DNA from: Acidovorax radicis N35
GTDB taxonomy: Bacteria; Pseudomonadota; Gammaproteobacteria; Burkholderiales; Burkholderiaceae_C
Length of the DNA stretch: 64,000 nucleotides
NCBI RefSeq assembly: GCF_000204195.1
Contig: NZ_AFBG01000006.1
Span: forward strand, 62,001 to 126,000
Direction of reading: 5' to 3'
A program made the position numbers and the translations under genes. Positions 43,985-52,711 of the stretch are shown here, piece after piece. Position 1 is the stretch's first letter, and each line of letters begins with the position of its first letter. The notes under the pieces are model-generated. The model made no database searches and was not told the DNA's origin. It saw only the letters and a program-made list of their open reading frames with translations.

Positions 43985-44968
43985 ATGCCCTGGAAACACT
44001 GGTCCGCCGAACGCCTTGGCCTCCTCCTTGCCATCCTGGCCGCGCTGGGCTTCTCGTTCAAAGCCATCTTCGTGAAACTGGCCTATGCGGTGCCCCAGGC
44101 CACGCCCGTGGACTCCGTCACCCTGCTGTGCCTGCGCATGGCGTTTTCCGTGCCGGTGTTTGCCTGGGTCGGCTGGCGCGCCAGCCGCCACCTGGCACCA
44201 CTTGCCCGGCGCGACTGGCTGCTCGTGATTGCGGTGGGCCTGCTGGGCTACTACGGCGCGAGCATCCTCGACTTCGTCGGCCTGCAGTACATCACCGCCA
44301 GCCTGGAGCGGCTGATCCTGTTCACCTACCCCACACTCACCATCCTGATCGGCGTGTTGTTCATGGGCAAACGTGCATCTCGGCGTGAGATGGGGGCGCT
44401 GCTGCTGTCCTACGCGGGCATCGGCCTGGCCTTCGCGCACGACCTGCACATTGCGGGCGACACGCGCGCCGTGCTCATCGGTGCGGGCTTTGTGTTGGGC
44501 TCGGCGGTGTCGTACGCTTTCTACCAGGCGGGCAGCGAGCCCGCCATCCGCAGGCTGGGCGCTGCACGCTTCACCGCCCTGGCCATGCTGGTCTCCACGG
44601 GCGCCACACTGCTGCATTTCATGGTGTCGCAACCCGTAGCCTCCTTGGTGCAACCCGCCCCGGTCTACCTGCACGCCTTGGGCATGGCCATCTTCTCCAC
44701 GGTGCTGCCCGTGTTCATGACGTCAGCCGCCATCCGACGCATCGGTGCATCCAAAACTGCGCTCGTGGGCACGCTGGGCCCGGTGCTCACGATCTTTTTT
44801 GGCTGCTGGTTGCTGGACGAGCCCTTGTCCTGGCCGCAGATGGCGGGTGCCGCGCTGGTGCTGGCGGGGGTGTTGTTGATCAGCAAACGGGGCGCCCCGG
44901 CAGTGCGCCGCCCACCAGAGGGAGCGCCTTCGCCGTCATCCGTTGAACCCGGCGCTAGGTCGGCCTGA
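43985..44968 (+). CDS. DMT/EamA-family transporter
   Basis: A 327-residue inner-membrane protein with the EamA duplication. The first half starts 'LGLLLAILAALGFSFKAIFV'; family landmarks are 'GLQYITASLERLILFTYPTL', 'IRRIGASKTALVGTLGPVLT' and 'GCWLLDEPLSWPQMAGAALV'. A short hydrophilic tail is added. The substrate is unknown. It was probably regulated by the now broken divergent LysR gene. Confidence 0.9.
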   Translation: MPWKHWSAERLGLLLAILAALGFSFKAIFVKLAYAVPQATPVDSVTLLCLRMAFSVPVFAWVGWRASRHLAPLARRDWLLVIAVGLLGYYGASILDFVGLQYITASLERLILFTYPTLTILIGVLFMGKRASRREMGALLLSYAGIGLAFAHDLHIAGDTRAVLIGAGFVLGSAVSYAFYQAGSEPAIRRLGAARFTALAMLVSTGATLLHFMVSQPVASLVQPAPVYLHALGMAIFSTVLPVFMTSAAIRRIGASKTALVGTLGPVLTIFFGCWLLDEPLSWPQMAGAALVLAGVLLISKRGAPAVRRPPEGAPSPSSVEPGARSA

Positions 44969-45023
44969 CCCTGCGCGGCGGTGGGCCCCAAGGGGTTGGC
45001 GCAAACGTCTCTCCAGCCAATGC

Positions 45024-45602
45024 CTATGCCGCAAACATGGCGCCCACCTGCTGCAACCACGCTTGTCGTTTGGCATCGGTGGCGTGGCTGACGGGCGACA
45101 AGGCTACCCATTGCACCTTGCGCACGCCACATTTGCGCAGCGTGCCACGCACCAGGGCGCGCTGCACGGCGTCGCCATACAGCCAGCGATAGGCCCACTT
45201 GGGTGTGTTCATCGTGGTCACGATCACCGCGCGCTCGATATGGGTCAAGCGGCCCTCGACGCCGTGTTTTGAGGGCTTGTAGGCCCAGCCGTTGGTAAAC
45301 ACCTTGTCGATAAAGCCCTTGAGCAGCGCGGGCATCACCTCCCACCAGATCGGAAAGATAAAGACCAGTTGCTGGGCGGCATCGATGCGCGCCTGGTAGT
45401 GCGCGACGGCCGGGTCCGCGCTCTGCCCCCGTGCGTACCCGGCCAGGTCTGCGCCCCGCATCACCGGGTCAAAACCGTCTGCATCCAGGTGCAGGCGGTC
45501 CACGGTGTGGCCGGCGCCTTCCAGCTGCTGCACCACCCGCTGGTACAGCGCGTGGCAATAGCTTTTCGAATACGGGTGGGCCAGGATGACCATGGTCTGC
45601 AT
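45024..45602 (-). CDS. Flavodoxin-like NAD(P)H:quinone oxidoreductase
   Basis: A 192-residue FMN/FAD oxidoreductase of the KefF/MdaB/NQO type. The start 'MVILAHPYSKSYCHALYQRV', the middle 'QQLVFIFPIWWEVMPALLKG' and 'FIDKVFTNGWAY' are typical. It would reduce quinones or other electron acceptors by two electrons. A Crp/Fnr-like gene lies 79 bases upstream on the same strand and may control it. Confidence 0.88.
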   Translation of the reverse strand: MQTMVILAHPYSKSYCHALYQRVVQQLEGAGHTVDRLHLDADGFDPVMRGADLAGYARGQSADPAVAHYQARIDAAQQLVFIFPIWWEVMPALLKGFIDKVFTNGWAYKPSKHGVEGRLTHIERAVIVTTMNTPKWAYRWLYGDAVQRALVRGTLRKCGVRKVQWVALSPVSHATDAKRQAWLQQVGAMFAA

Positions 45603-45681
45603 ACGTGTGCTCCATCAAAGAATGTGATGGGGCGATGGTGCAAAAGGCCCGGCCCGCCGTCATTAACAAAGGTTCAGGTGT

Positions 45682-46239
45682 TCAGCCGCGCGGGTCGGCT
45701 TCCGGTGGGTTCTCTTTCAACTTGCGGCGGATTCGGCTCAGGTGCACCGCACTCACGCCCAGGTAGGCCGCCAGGATGTGCAGCGGAATGCGCTCCAGCT
45801 GGTGCTGGTGCGTGGCCTGCAGCGCCTGGTAGCGCTGGGTGGGCGAGTCGGCAATCGCGCTGGTGTAGAGGTTGGCGTAGTGAATGAGCCGCTGTTGCGT
45901 CAGCGCCTGGATGTCCGCTTGCAGGGACGGGTCGGTCTTGGCGCGGGCCTTAAGGGCTGCGCCCTCCACCACGCGCACGCGGCACGGCTCCATCGTGACG
46001 AGGTGCAGCGCACTGGGGCGGCCGGTCAAAAAGCTCTCCATTGAGCTGACCACGTCGCCCTCGAAGAAAAACTGGGTGCTGGTCTCGCGCCCCTGCGTGT
46101 CCACCAGGTACAGCCGTGCACAACCCTGCTCGATGAGGTACAGCCGCCGTGCGACTTCGCCCGCGCGCAGCAGCAGTTGCCGCGCGTCGACTTGGCGGAC
46201 CGTGCCCAGTTCAAGGAGTGTGGTGTGAAGGGCGTTCAT
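45682..46239 (-). CDS. Crp/Fnr-family transcriptional regulator
   Basis: A 185-residue regulator with an N-terminal cyclic-nucleotide-binding-like barrel ('ARRLYLIEQGCARLYLVDTQ', 'TQFFFEGDVVSSMESFLTGR') and a short C-terminal HTH ('IPLHILAAYLGVSAVHLSRI'). No Fnr-type cysteine cluster is present. It likely controls the downstream quinone reductase gene. A GTG start at 46257 is an alternative. Confidence 0.85.
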   Translation of the reverse strand: MNALHTTLLELGTVRQVDARQLLLRAGEVARRLYLIEQGCARLYLVDTQGRETSTQFFFEGDVVSSMESFLTGRPSALHLVTMEPCRVRVVEGAALKARAKTDPSLQADIQALTQQRLIHYANLYTSAIADSPTQRYQALQATHQHQLERIPLHILAAYLGVSAVHLSRIRRKLKENPPEADPRG

Positions 46240-46360
46240 GGCGGGTGCTGTGGGCACGGTGATTCAGACAGGGCGGAAAACGCATGGCGGATGCGGCGGT
46301 CAGGGGCGCAACGGTAAAGCGCAGCGTGTATTCACGGTGAAATTTGAATCAAATGACTGC

Positions 46361-46405
46361 CTAGCGCTTGATGTATAAGGATTTTTCGCTATGCATTGCA
46401 TAGCA
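46361..46405. repeat. Dispersed palindromic repeat, diverged copy 7
   Basis: TAGCGCTTGATGTATAAGG followed by a TATGCATTGCATAGC palindrome. It is a diverged member of the repeat family in the 275-base gap between the Crp/Fnr and response-regulator genes; nothing else is clear there. Confidence 0.55.
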
Positions 46406-46514
46406 ATTCATCATTTGCTGCTTTGCGGCCCCGCCTCGCATCGGGCAGTGCCAACGGTGCAGATGGGGAATTCTTGCATCCGTCGTGGCCCTGGCCTTGG
46501 TCATGCTCGCGGGC

Positions 46515-47969
46515 TCACTTCAACCCCAGCCGCGTCAGCTTCTTGATCAACCCCACCCGCGAGATCCCCAGCCGCCGGGCCGCTTCTGATTGGTTCCCAG
46601 CCACTGCGGCCATGGTGTCGCGCACCATGCGCACTTCCAGCTCCATCAGCGCGGCGTCCAGGGGGCCGGTGCTGCCGGGCGGGGCCACTGCAGGAGTTTT
46701 TTGATCCGCTGCACTCTCGCTCATATCCCCGCTGGCCAGTTGCAGCAGCTCGGCATCCACCTCGCGCTGGTCGGGCATCAGCAGTGCCCCGGCGGACTCC
46801 ACCACGGCTTTGAGCTCGCGCACATTGCCCGGCCACTCGCGCGCCATCAGCCACGCCAGGGCGCTGGCCGACAGGCTGGCGCGGTGTGCCACGCGGTGCA
46901 GAAAGCGCGTGGCCAGCAGCGGGATGTCGGCGGGCCGCTCGGCCAGCGACGGGGTGCGCAGCACCACGCCCTTGAGGCGGTAGAACAGATCCTCGCGGAA
47001 CGTACCGTCGCGCACCATCGCTTCCAGGTCGCGGTGGGTGGCGGCCACCACACGGGTGTCGGCGCGCTTCGGCACACGCCCGCCCACGGGCACAAAAGTG
47101 CCCTCTTGTAAAAAGCGCAGCAGCTTGACCTGCATGGGTGGCGGCATTTCGCCCACCTCGTCCAGAAACAGCGTGCCGCCGTGTGCGGCCTCCACCAAAC
47201 CGGGCTGGTCGCGGTAGGCGCCGGTGAAGCTGCCCTTCAGGTGCCCGAAGAGCTCGCTCTCCAGCAGCTCGGCCGACAAGGCGCCGCAGTGGATGGCGAC
47301 AAAGGGCTCGCTGCGGCGGGCGCTGCAGGCGTGCAGGGCGCGGGCCACCAGTTCTTTGCCCGTGCCCGTGGGACCGAGCACCAGCACGCTGACGTGGGTG
47401 GGCGCTACGCGGCGCACCAGGGCGCGGAGTTGCACCGTGGCCGCCGCCTGCCCCAGCAGCCCCAAGTCGTCCAGCGACTGCCCTGCGCGCAGGGTTGCCA
47501 GTTCGGCATCCAGCCGCGCCTTGCGCAGCCCGCGTGCCACCACAAACCGCAGCATGTCGGGGTCGATGGGTTTGGTCAGAAAGTCCCAGGCTCCCAGCTC
47601 GGTGGCGCGCAGGGCCAGTGCGTGGTCGCCGTGGCCGGTCAACACCACCACCGGCACGCGCGCAAAACGCGGGATCAGCTCCAGGCCGATCTCCGGGTCC
47701 ATGTGCGGCGGCATGGCCAGGTCCAGCAGCACCAGCTCGGGCTGCTGTTTGGCAAACGCCGCCAGGGCCTGCTCGCCATCGCCCGCCAGCGTGACGGTGT
47801 GGCCCAGGTTGCGCAAAAAGGCACCGCCCAGCCGCTGAAAAGCCGCCTCGTCATCGACCAGCAGCACATGGCCGTTGACATGGTCGCTTATCGGCTCTCC
47901 CGCTGGCGCGGCGTCTTGCCCTGCATCCGGCGGGGCTTCGGCTGCGTTGTCTGTGGTGTTGGCTGTCAT
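46515..47969 (-). CDS. Sigma-54-dependent response regulator (receiver-AAA-Fis)
   Basis: A 484-residue NtrC-type activator. The receiver has the acidic pair (LVDDE), the phospho-accepting Asp in '[11 protein letters not shown]', and Lys in 'FLTKPIDP'. The AAA+ domain has Walker A '[17 protein letters not shown]' and Walker B '[15 protein letters not shown]'. The sigma-54 contact loop reads GSFTGA ('[14 protein letters not shown]') instead of the usual GAFTGA. A Fis-type HTH ends the protein ('[20 protein letters not shown]'). It overlaps the kinase gene by four bases. Confidence 0.92.
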   Translation of the reverse strand: MTANTTDNAAEAPPDAGQDAAPAGEPISDHVNGHVLLVDDEAAFQRLGGAFLRNLGHTVTLAGDGEQALAAFAKQQPELVLLDLAMPPHMDPEIGLELIPRFARVPVVVLTGHGDHALALRATELGAWDFLTKPIDPDMLRFVVARGLRKARLDAELATLRAGQSLDDLGLLGQAAATVQLRALVRRVAPTHVSVLVLGPTGTGKELVARALHACSARRSEPFVAIHCGALSAELLESELFGHLKGSFTGAYRDQPGLVEAAHGGTLFLDEVGEMPPPMQVKLLRFLQEGTFVPVGGRVPKRADTRVVAATHRDLEAMVRDGTFREDLFYRLKGVVLRTPSLAERPADIPLLATRFLHRVAHRASLSASALAWLMAREWPGNVRELKAVVESAGALLMPDQREVDAELLQLASGDMSESAADQKTPAVAPPGSTGPLDAALMELEVRMVRDTMAAVAGNQSEAARRLGISRVGLIKKLTRLGLK

Positions 47970-49864
47970 GGCAGGCGTTGCGTCGTCGTCAAAGGAAAGC
48001 GCAGCGTGAAGCAGGTGCTCCAAGGTGGCCGCTCAGTCAGCGCCACCGAGCCACCGTGCGCGGCCATGATGCGGGCCACGATGGCCAGGCCCAGCCCGGT
48101 GCCACCGGGGCTGCGCGATGCAAAGGGCTCGAACAGGCGGCTGCGGATTTCGTCGGGCACGCCGGGGCCCGCGTCGCAGATATGCAGCAGCACGGCGTTG
48201 TCGGTGGTTTCTGCGTCGATGTGCACGGGGCTGTGTGTTGCTGCGGGTGTGGCGCCACCATCGGCATCACTGCCAGCGGCATCTGACGCCATGGCAATGC
48301 GCGCGTTCTCGAGCAAGTTGGTCAGCGCCTGGTCCAAGCGGCGCGGGTCGGCCTGCAGCACCAGCGGCCGGGCCAGGCCCGCGCCCAGGGTCACGTCGGG
48401 CAACCGCAAGGCCGCGTTGCGCACGTGGGTGGCCAGGTCCAGCTCGCGGGGCACCAGCTTCCAGGGCTTGGCAAAGTCCAGCAGGTCGTGCGTCAGGTTC
48501 GCAATGCGCGCCACTTGGTTGGCCACCTCGCGCCGCGTGTCACTGGGCGCAGCAGCCACGGCCATCGAGATGATGTTGAGCGGGTTGCGGATGTCGTGCG
48601 CCACGGTGGCGGCCAGCGCGCCCAGCTCCGCCAGCCGCGCCTGCAACTGGCGCTCGCGCTCGCGGGCGGCAAACTGTTGCGCCTGCTCAACCCGCGCCGC
48701 AGCCTCGGCCACCACAGTGCCAAACAGTTCGGCCACATGGCGCGGCCCGGGCGGTGCGGCGTCCCAGCCCTGCAGCGTGGTCTGCCAGCCTTGCTCGCCC
48801 GGGGTGCACACCAGCTGCGGGGTGCTGCCGGGGGGCGTTGATGGCGCTGATGACGTTGAGGGTGTTGTTGATGCGGACGGAGTGCCAATCTGCACCTCCA
48901 CCTGCGTGCCAATGCGTGCACTTAGCAACGTTGCGGCCTGCTGCTCCAGCGCCTGGGGTGTTTCGGCCGACAGCAACGCGCTGCGCCAGGCGCCCAGGTC
49001 GGCAATCGACACCTCACCCCCCGGGTACACCAGCCGCTCGGCCACGCGGCGCACCGGGCCGTTGAGCGCCAGCACACTGGCCGCCACCGCCAGCCCACCC
49101 AGCCAGCGCGACTCAAACGGCAGCAACGGCGTGAGCGCCAGCACCACCGCCCCCAGCGCCAGCAGCAGCGCCCATACCAGCGCGCGTCGTGCCCAGGCGT
49201 TGGCCACAAACACGCCATAACGCAAGATGCCGTAGACCAGAATCAGCGAATACAGCGGCAGGCCCAGCAGCGGAAACGGGTAAATCGGAAAATCCAGCAC
49301 CGCAATGCCGTAGCCCGCCAGGCACAGCAGGCCCCACAGGCACGACGCGGTGACGGCGGCAATCTGCCGAAACTTCTGCCCGTCGCCCGACCGGCGCGCA
49401 CGCAGCAGGGCCAGCAGCAGCACCGCCACACCGCCAATGCCCAAAATGACCCAGGCCATGCTGGCGATGGTGCCCACCGGGTCGGCCACCGCAATGAAGC
49501 CGATGTCGCGGTGCTCGATCAGGTGCCCCGGCACCAGGATGATGGAAACCACCGACGCAGTTGCGCCCAGCGCATAGGCCACTGCAACGCCCCAGCGCCC
49601 CAGGTCGACACGGCAAAACACCGTGCAGAAATGAAAGAACAGCGCAGAGGTGAACGGCGCGGTAGCCAGCAAGCGCATCGCCACCGGTTCGGTCTCAGGC
49701 CCCAGCCAGTTGGGCAGCTCGTTGCCCACCATCCACAGCGAGATACCGATCAAGAACGCCGCCAACAGGCGGGCCCCCGCCACGCGATCAGCCCAGGCCA
49801 GCAGCAGGCCTGCCAGCACCAGCGTTTCAAGCACCGAAAACCCGAGGACGGCGTGGATCAGCAT
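47966..49864 (-). CDS. Multi-pass membrane sensor histidine kinase
   Basis: A 632-residue kinase. The first ~290 residues form seven or eight membrane helices ('LETLVLAGLLLAWADRVAGA' onward), followed by a linker that may be GAF-like and is Ser/Thr/Pro-rich in the middle. The H box is 'LAATVAHDIRNPLNIISMAV'; the ATP-binding domain has 'LTNLLENARIAM' (N box), 'ICDAGPGVPDEI' (G1) and 'GGTGLGLAIVARIMAAHGGS' (G2). The architecture resembles PrsK of PEP-CTERM systems, but the assignment is not certain. It pairs with the following response regulator (ATGA overlap). Confidence 0.9.
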   Translation of the reverse strand: MLIHAVLGFSVLETLVLAGLLLAWADRVAGARLLAAFLIGISLWMVGNELPNWLGPETEPVAMRLLATAPFTSALFFHFCTVFCRVDLGRWGVAVAYALGATASVVSIILVPGHLIEHRDIGFIAVADPVGTIASMAWVILGIGGVAVLLLALLRARRSGDGQKFRQIAAVTASCLWGLLCLAGYGIAVLDFPIYPFPLLGLPLYSLILVYGILRYGVFVANAWARRALVWALLLALGAVVLALTPLLPFESRWLGGLAVAASVLALNGPVRRVAERLVYPGGEVSIADLGAWRSALLSAETPQALEQQAATLLSARIGTQVEVQIGTPSASTTPSTSSAPSTPPGSTPQLVCTPGEQGWQTTLQGWDAAPPGPRHVAELFGTVVAEAAARVEQAQQFAARERERQLQARLAELGALAATVAHDIRNPLNIISMAVAAAPSDTRREVANQVARIANLTHDLLDFAKPWKLVPRELDLATHVRNAALRLPDVTLGAGLARPLVLQADPRRLDQALTNLLENARIAMASDAAGSDADGGATPAATHSPVHIDAETTDNAVLLHICDAGPGVPDEIRSRLFEPFASRSPGGTGLGLAIVARIMAAHGGSVALTERPPWSTCFTLRFPLTTTQRLP

Positions 49865-50051
49865 GGGCAGACGGTGGTGGTAATCATGGCGTGACCTGTT
49901 CCTGGCGTTAACGGTAGGGGCTGCGCGCACTGTAAACCAAGTATGCAGCCCACGACGCAATTTCCAATGAAATCAACCACTTGCAGCGGCCGCTGAGCCT
50001 GGCCCGGGTTTCGCAATAGAGAGTGCAACCGCCACTCTTGCAAAGCCCGCC

Positions 50052-50789
50052 ATGTTTGCCCTTTTCACCCCTGCGCCCCGCCACTGCACCGCCAACCCAG
50101 CGCACCCCAGCCTCCTCGACCTGCCCGCCCTGGCCGGCGCCGCAGCCTGGGCACGCTTACCCGCCGCCGTGCAACGCCGCTTTGGCACCGCGCACGCCGA
50201 CGTCAGCTACCACGGCCACATGGACCTGCGCTGCTCGCTGATCGGCCACGTCTACGCCGCACTGACCCGGGCCTGGGGCGGCCCGCTGACCCACATCAAC
50301 ACCACCGCCCTGCCCGCCACCGTCAACGTCAGCCACAACGGGCGCGGCGGTGTGGTGTGGGAGCGGCGCTTTCATACCGGCGCCGACACCGAAAACGGCA
50401 CCAACAGCGGCACCCACCACGGCGCAGACCGCACCGTTCGATCCACCAAGGAGCTGGGCACCGACGGCACCCTGCTGGAGCGCACCGACGGCGGCCTGGC
50501 CATGTCGCTCGACGTGCTGGAAGAAGACGGCGCGCTGGTGTTCCGCAGCCGCCGCTTCTGGTGGGTGCTGGCAGGCCTGCGCATCCCTGTGCCGACCTTG
50601 CTGACCCCTGGCACCTGCCGCGTTGCCCACACCGACCTGGGTGCAGGCCAGTTCCGCTTCACGCTGAGCATGGTGCACCCGCTGTGGGGCGAAACCTTCC
50701 ACCAGTCCGGCGTGTTCACCGATCCCGTCGTCGATCGCGTGACCGATGACTGCACCGACTCCGCTGACACCGACTCTTCTTCTCACTGA
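50052..50789 (+). CDS. DUF4166-domain protein
   Basis: A 245-residue soluble protein. The DUF4166 pattern is seen in 'WARLPAAVQRRFGTAHADVS' and 'GVVWERRFH', with 'LVFRSRRFWWVLAGLRIPVP' in the second half. The function is unknown; the domain often occurs next to or fused with NAD-dependent epimerase-like proteins, as here (12 bases to the next gene). Confidence 0.85.
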   Translation: MFALFTPAPRHCTANPAHPSLLDLPALAGAAAWARLPAAVQRRFGTAHADVSYHGHMDLRCSLIGHVYAALTRAWGGPLTHINTTALPATVNVSHNGRGGVVWERRFHTGADTENGTNSGTHHGADRTVRSTKELGTDGTLLERTDGGLAMSLDVLEEDGALVFRSRRFWWVLAGLRIPVPTLLTPGTCRVAHTDLGAGQFRFTLSMVHPLWGETFHQSGVFTDPVVDRVTDDCTDSADTDSSSH

Positions 50790-50801
50790 GGGCTTCACAC
50801 C

Positions 50802-52271
50802 ATGACCGCCATGAACACCATCTTTCTGCTGCTCTCCATCCAGGCCGCCCTGGGCGCGTTTGACAACCTGTGGCACCACGAGCTCGAAGCCCGGCTGCCG
50901 CACCGCACTTCCGCGCGGTACGAACTCTCGCTGCACGCCGCGCGCGAGGCCATCTACGGTGTCGTCTTTTTGGGCCTGGCCTGGTTTGAATGGCGCGGCG
51001 CCTTTGCCGCCGTGCTCGCGGCCCTGCTGCTGATCGAGCTGGGCATCACCCTGGCCGACTTTCTGGAAGAAGACCGCACCCGCCGCCTGCCGCCGTTCGA
51101 GCGCGTGCTGCACAGCGTGCTGACCATCAGCTACGGCCTCTTCCTGGGCCTCGTCGCCCCTGTGCTGTGGGCCTGGCTGCAGCAACCCACCGCCATGGTG
51201 CTGGCCCCGCACGGCTGGGTGTCGTGGCTGTTCACCGCCTACGCCATCGGCGTGTGGGCCTGGAGCGTGCGCAACACGCTGGCCGCCATCAAGCTCTACC
51301 GCACGGCTCCGCCTGCCCAGCCCAGCACCACCCTGCATGCCCGCAACCTCCAACCCCAGCCAGCCACCCTGGTCACCGGCGCCACCGGATTTGTGGGCAG
51401 CGCCCTGGTGGCCGACCTGGTGCGCGACGGCCAGCGGGTGATCGTGTTGACCCGCGACGCCCTGCAGGCCCGCGCCAGCTTTGGCCCCGGCGTGTGGGTA
51501 GTGGACACGCTGGACGCCATCCCGTCTGAAACGACCATCGACGCAGTCGTCAACCTGGCAGGCGCCCGCGTGCTGGGCATGCCGTGGACCCAGGCGCGCA
51601 GACGCCAACTGCTGGCCAGCCGGGTGGACACCACCGTGGCCGTCGTCAGCCTGATGCGCCGCCTGCACAAGGCCCCGCGCGTGCTGGTCAGCGCATCGGC
51701 CGTGGGCTTCTACGGCGCATCGCCCAATGCGTCGATGGAGCCATTGGACGAAACCGCCCCACCCCGCCCGGGCGAGTTCCAGTCTGACCTGTGCGCTGCC
51801 ATTGAGCACGAGGCGCGGCGCGCCGAAGCCCTGGGCGTACGGGTGGTGCGCATGCGGTTTGGCGTGGTGCTGGGGCATGGGGGTGGCGCCTACCCGATGC
51901 AAGCGCTGGCCGCTCGCCTGGGCTTGGGCGCTGTGCTGGGGCATGGCCGCCAGCCTGCGCCCTGGATTCATCTGGCCGACGCGGTGGGACTGGTGCGGTT
52001 TGCGATGGCGCACCAAGATCTGCAAGGCCCCGTCAATGCAGTGGCGCCTGATGCAGTGACGCAGGCCACGTTTGCGCGGGCCCTGGCTGCATCGTTTGGT
52101 CGGCGCGCCTTCCTGCGCATGCCGGGGTTGCCGTTGCGAGCCATGTTGGGGGAAATGTCCTCCCTGTTGCTGGAGGGGCAAAACCCGGTGCCGAGTACCG
52201 CGCTGGATCGGGGCTACCGGTTTGCGCACCCGCGACTGGGCGGCGCGCTTGCTGATCTTGCAGGGACGTAA
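50802..52271 (+). CDS. TIGR01777-type NAD(P)-dependent epimerase fused to an N-terminal membrane domain
   Basis: A 489-residue fusion. Residues ~1-165 form four or five membrane helices ('LAWFEWRGAFAAVLAALLLI', 'VSWLFTAYAIGVWAWSVRNT'). The C-terminal part is an extended SDR epimerase: the Rossmann motif is 'ATLVTGATGFVGSALVADLV', and 'VNLAGARVLGMPWTQARRRQ' and 'RVLVSASAVGFYGASPNASM' are the family marks of TIGR01777. The function of the family is poorly known. It is in an operon with the DUF4166 gene. Confidence 0.88.
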   Translation: MTAMNTIFLLLSIQAALGAFDNLWHHELEARLPHRTSARYELSLHAAREAIYGVVFLGLAWFEWRGAFAAVLAALLLIELGITLADFLEEDRTRRLPPFERVLHSVLTISYGLFLGLVAPVLWAWLQQPTAMVLAPHGWVSWLFTAYAIGVWAWSVRNTLAAIKLYRTAPPAQPSTTLHARNLQPQPATLVTGATGFVGSALVADLVRDGQRVIVLTRDALQARASFGPGVWVVDTLDAIPSETTIDAVVNLAGARVLGMPWTQARRRQLLASRVDTTVAVVSLMRRLHKAPRVLVSASAVGFYGASPNASMEPLDETAPPRPGEFQSDLCAAIEHEARRAEALGVRVVRMRFGVVLGHGGGAYPMQALAARLGLGAVLGHGRQPAPWIHLADAVGLVRFAMAHQDLQGPVNAVAPDAVTQATFARALAASFGRRAFLRMPGLPLRAMLGEMSSLLLEGQNPVPSTALDRGYRFAHPRLGGALADLAGT

Positions 52272-52310
52272 ACCTACGCAGCAAGGTTCGGCGAAAAATA
52301 CTGAAAAAGG

Positions 52311-52350
52311 TTCTAGCGCTTATAAGTAAAGCGCTAATAGCTATAAATAC
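52311..52350. repeat. Dispersed palindromic repeat, copy 8
   Basis: TTCTAGCGCTTATAAGTAAAGC and CGCTAATAGCTATAAATAC (landmarks) form a clear copy just downstream of the epimerase gene and left of the tRNA-flanked island. The rest of 52272-52711 holds the tRNA-derived sequences listed next and no gene I would support. Confidence 0.8.
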
Positions 52351-52500
52351 AGTAGCGGCTACGAGTCGCTATGCCCGCTGCGCAGCGATTGCGGTCGAAA
52401 GCCGATGGAAGCCTAATTCGCGGTTGGGCTCAATTGCGGTCACTGCGCCAAATGGACCTATAGAAGTGCGAGTGATGGCAATGGATCGGGAGCCGGCTTA

Positions 52501-52520
52501 CAGCGTGAGCTTGGGAAGCC
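52501..52520 (-). repeat. tRNA-Gly anticodon-arm-like fragment, left partner
   Basis: Read on the minus strand the 20-mer GGCTTCCCAAGCTCACGCTG matches the plus-strand fragment at 55274-55293 at 18 of 20 positions. It lies four bases beyond the 3' end of the left tRNA-like copy. Confidence 0.6.
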
Positions 52521-52524
52521 GAAG

Positions 52525-52599
52525 TGGAGCGGGGGACGTGAGTCGAATCAACGTATCGAGTTTGGGAAGCCAACGTTCTACCATCGAAACAACACCCGC
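52525..52599 (-). pseudogene. Degenerate tRNA-Gly(CCC)-like sequence, left border of the island
   Basis: The minus strand starts GCGGGTGTTGTTTCGATGGT, contains AACGTTGGCTTCCCAAACTC, and ends CCCCCGCTCCA. The acceptor ends still pair largely, but the anticodon stem (TTGGC with ACTCG) and T arm do not. It looks like a decayed tRNA-Gly(CCC). It is in inverted orientation to the copy at 55072-55145 and shares its derived CTCGATACG stretch and the CAGCTAG 5' flank. Confidence 0.65.
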
Positions 52600-52711
52600 C
52601 TAGCTGCTGGCTCCGCCAACGCTTCCCGTAGAGCCTAGAGCAAGTCATACTTGAGACAAACCAACAGTCATTTGCGATTTGCAGCGATGGCGTTCTATTG
52701 AGGGACAGGTA

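Noticed and set aside
52430-52648. A 72-residue minus-strand reading frame in the left flank of the tRNA-bordered island
   Set aside because: It runs across the degenerate tRNA sequence, has no ribosome site and no recognisable domain, so it is a chance frame.
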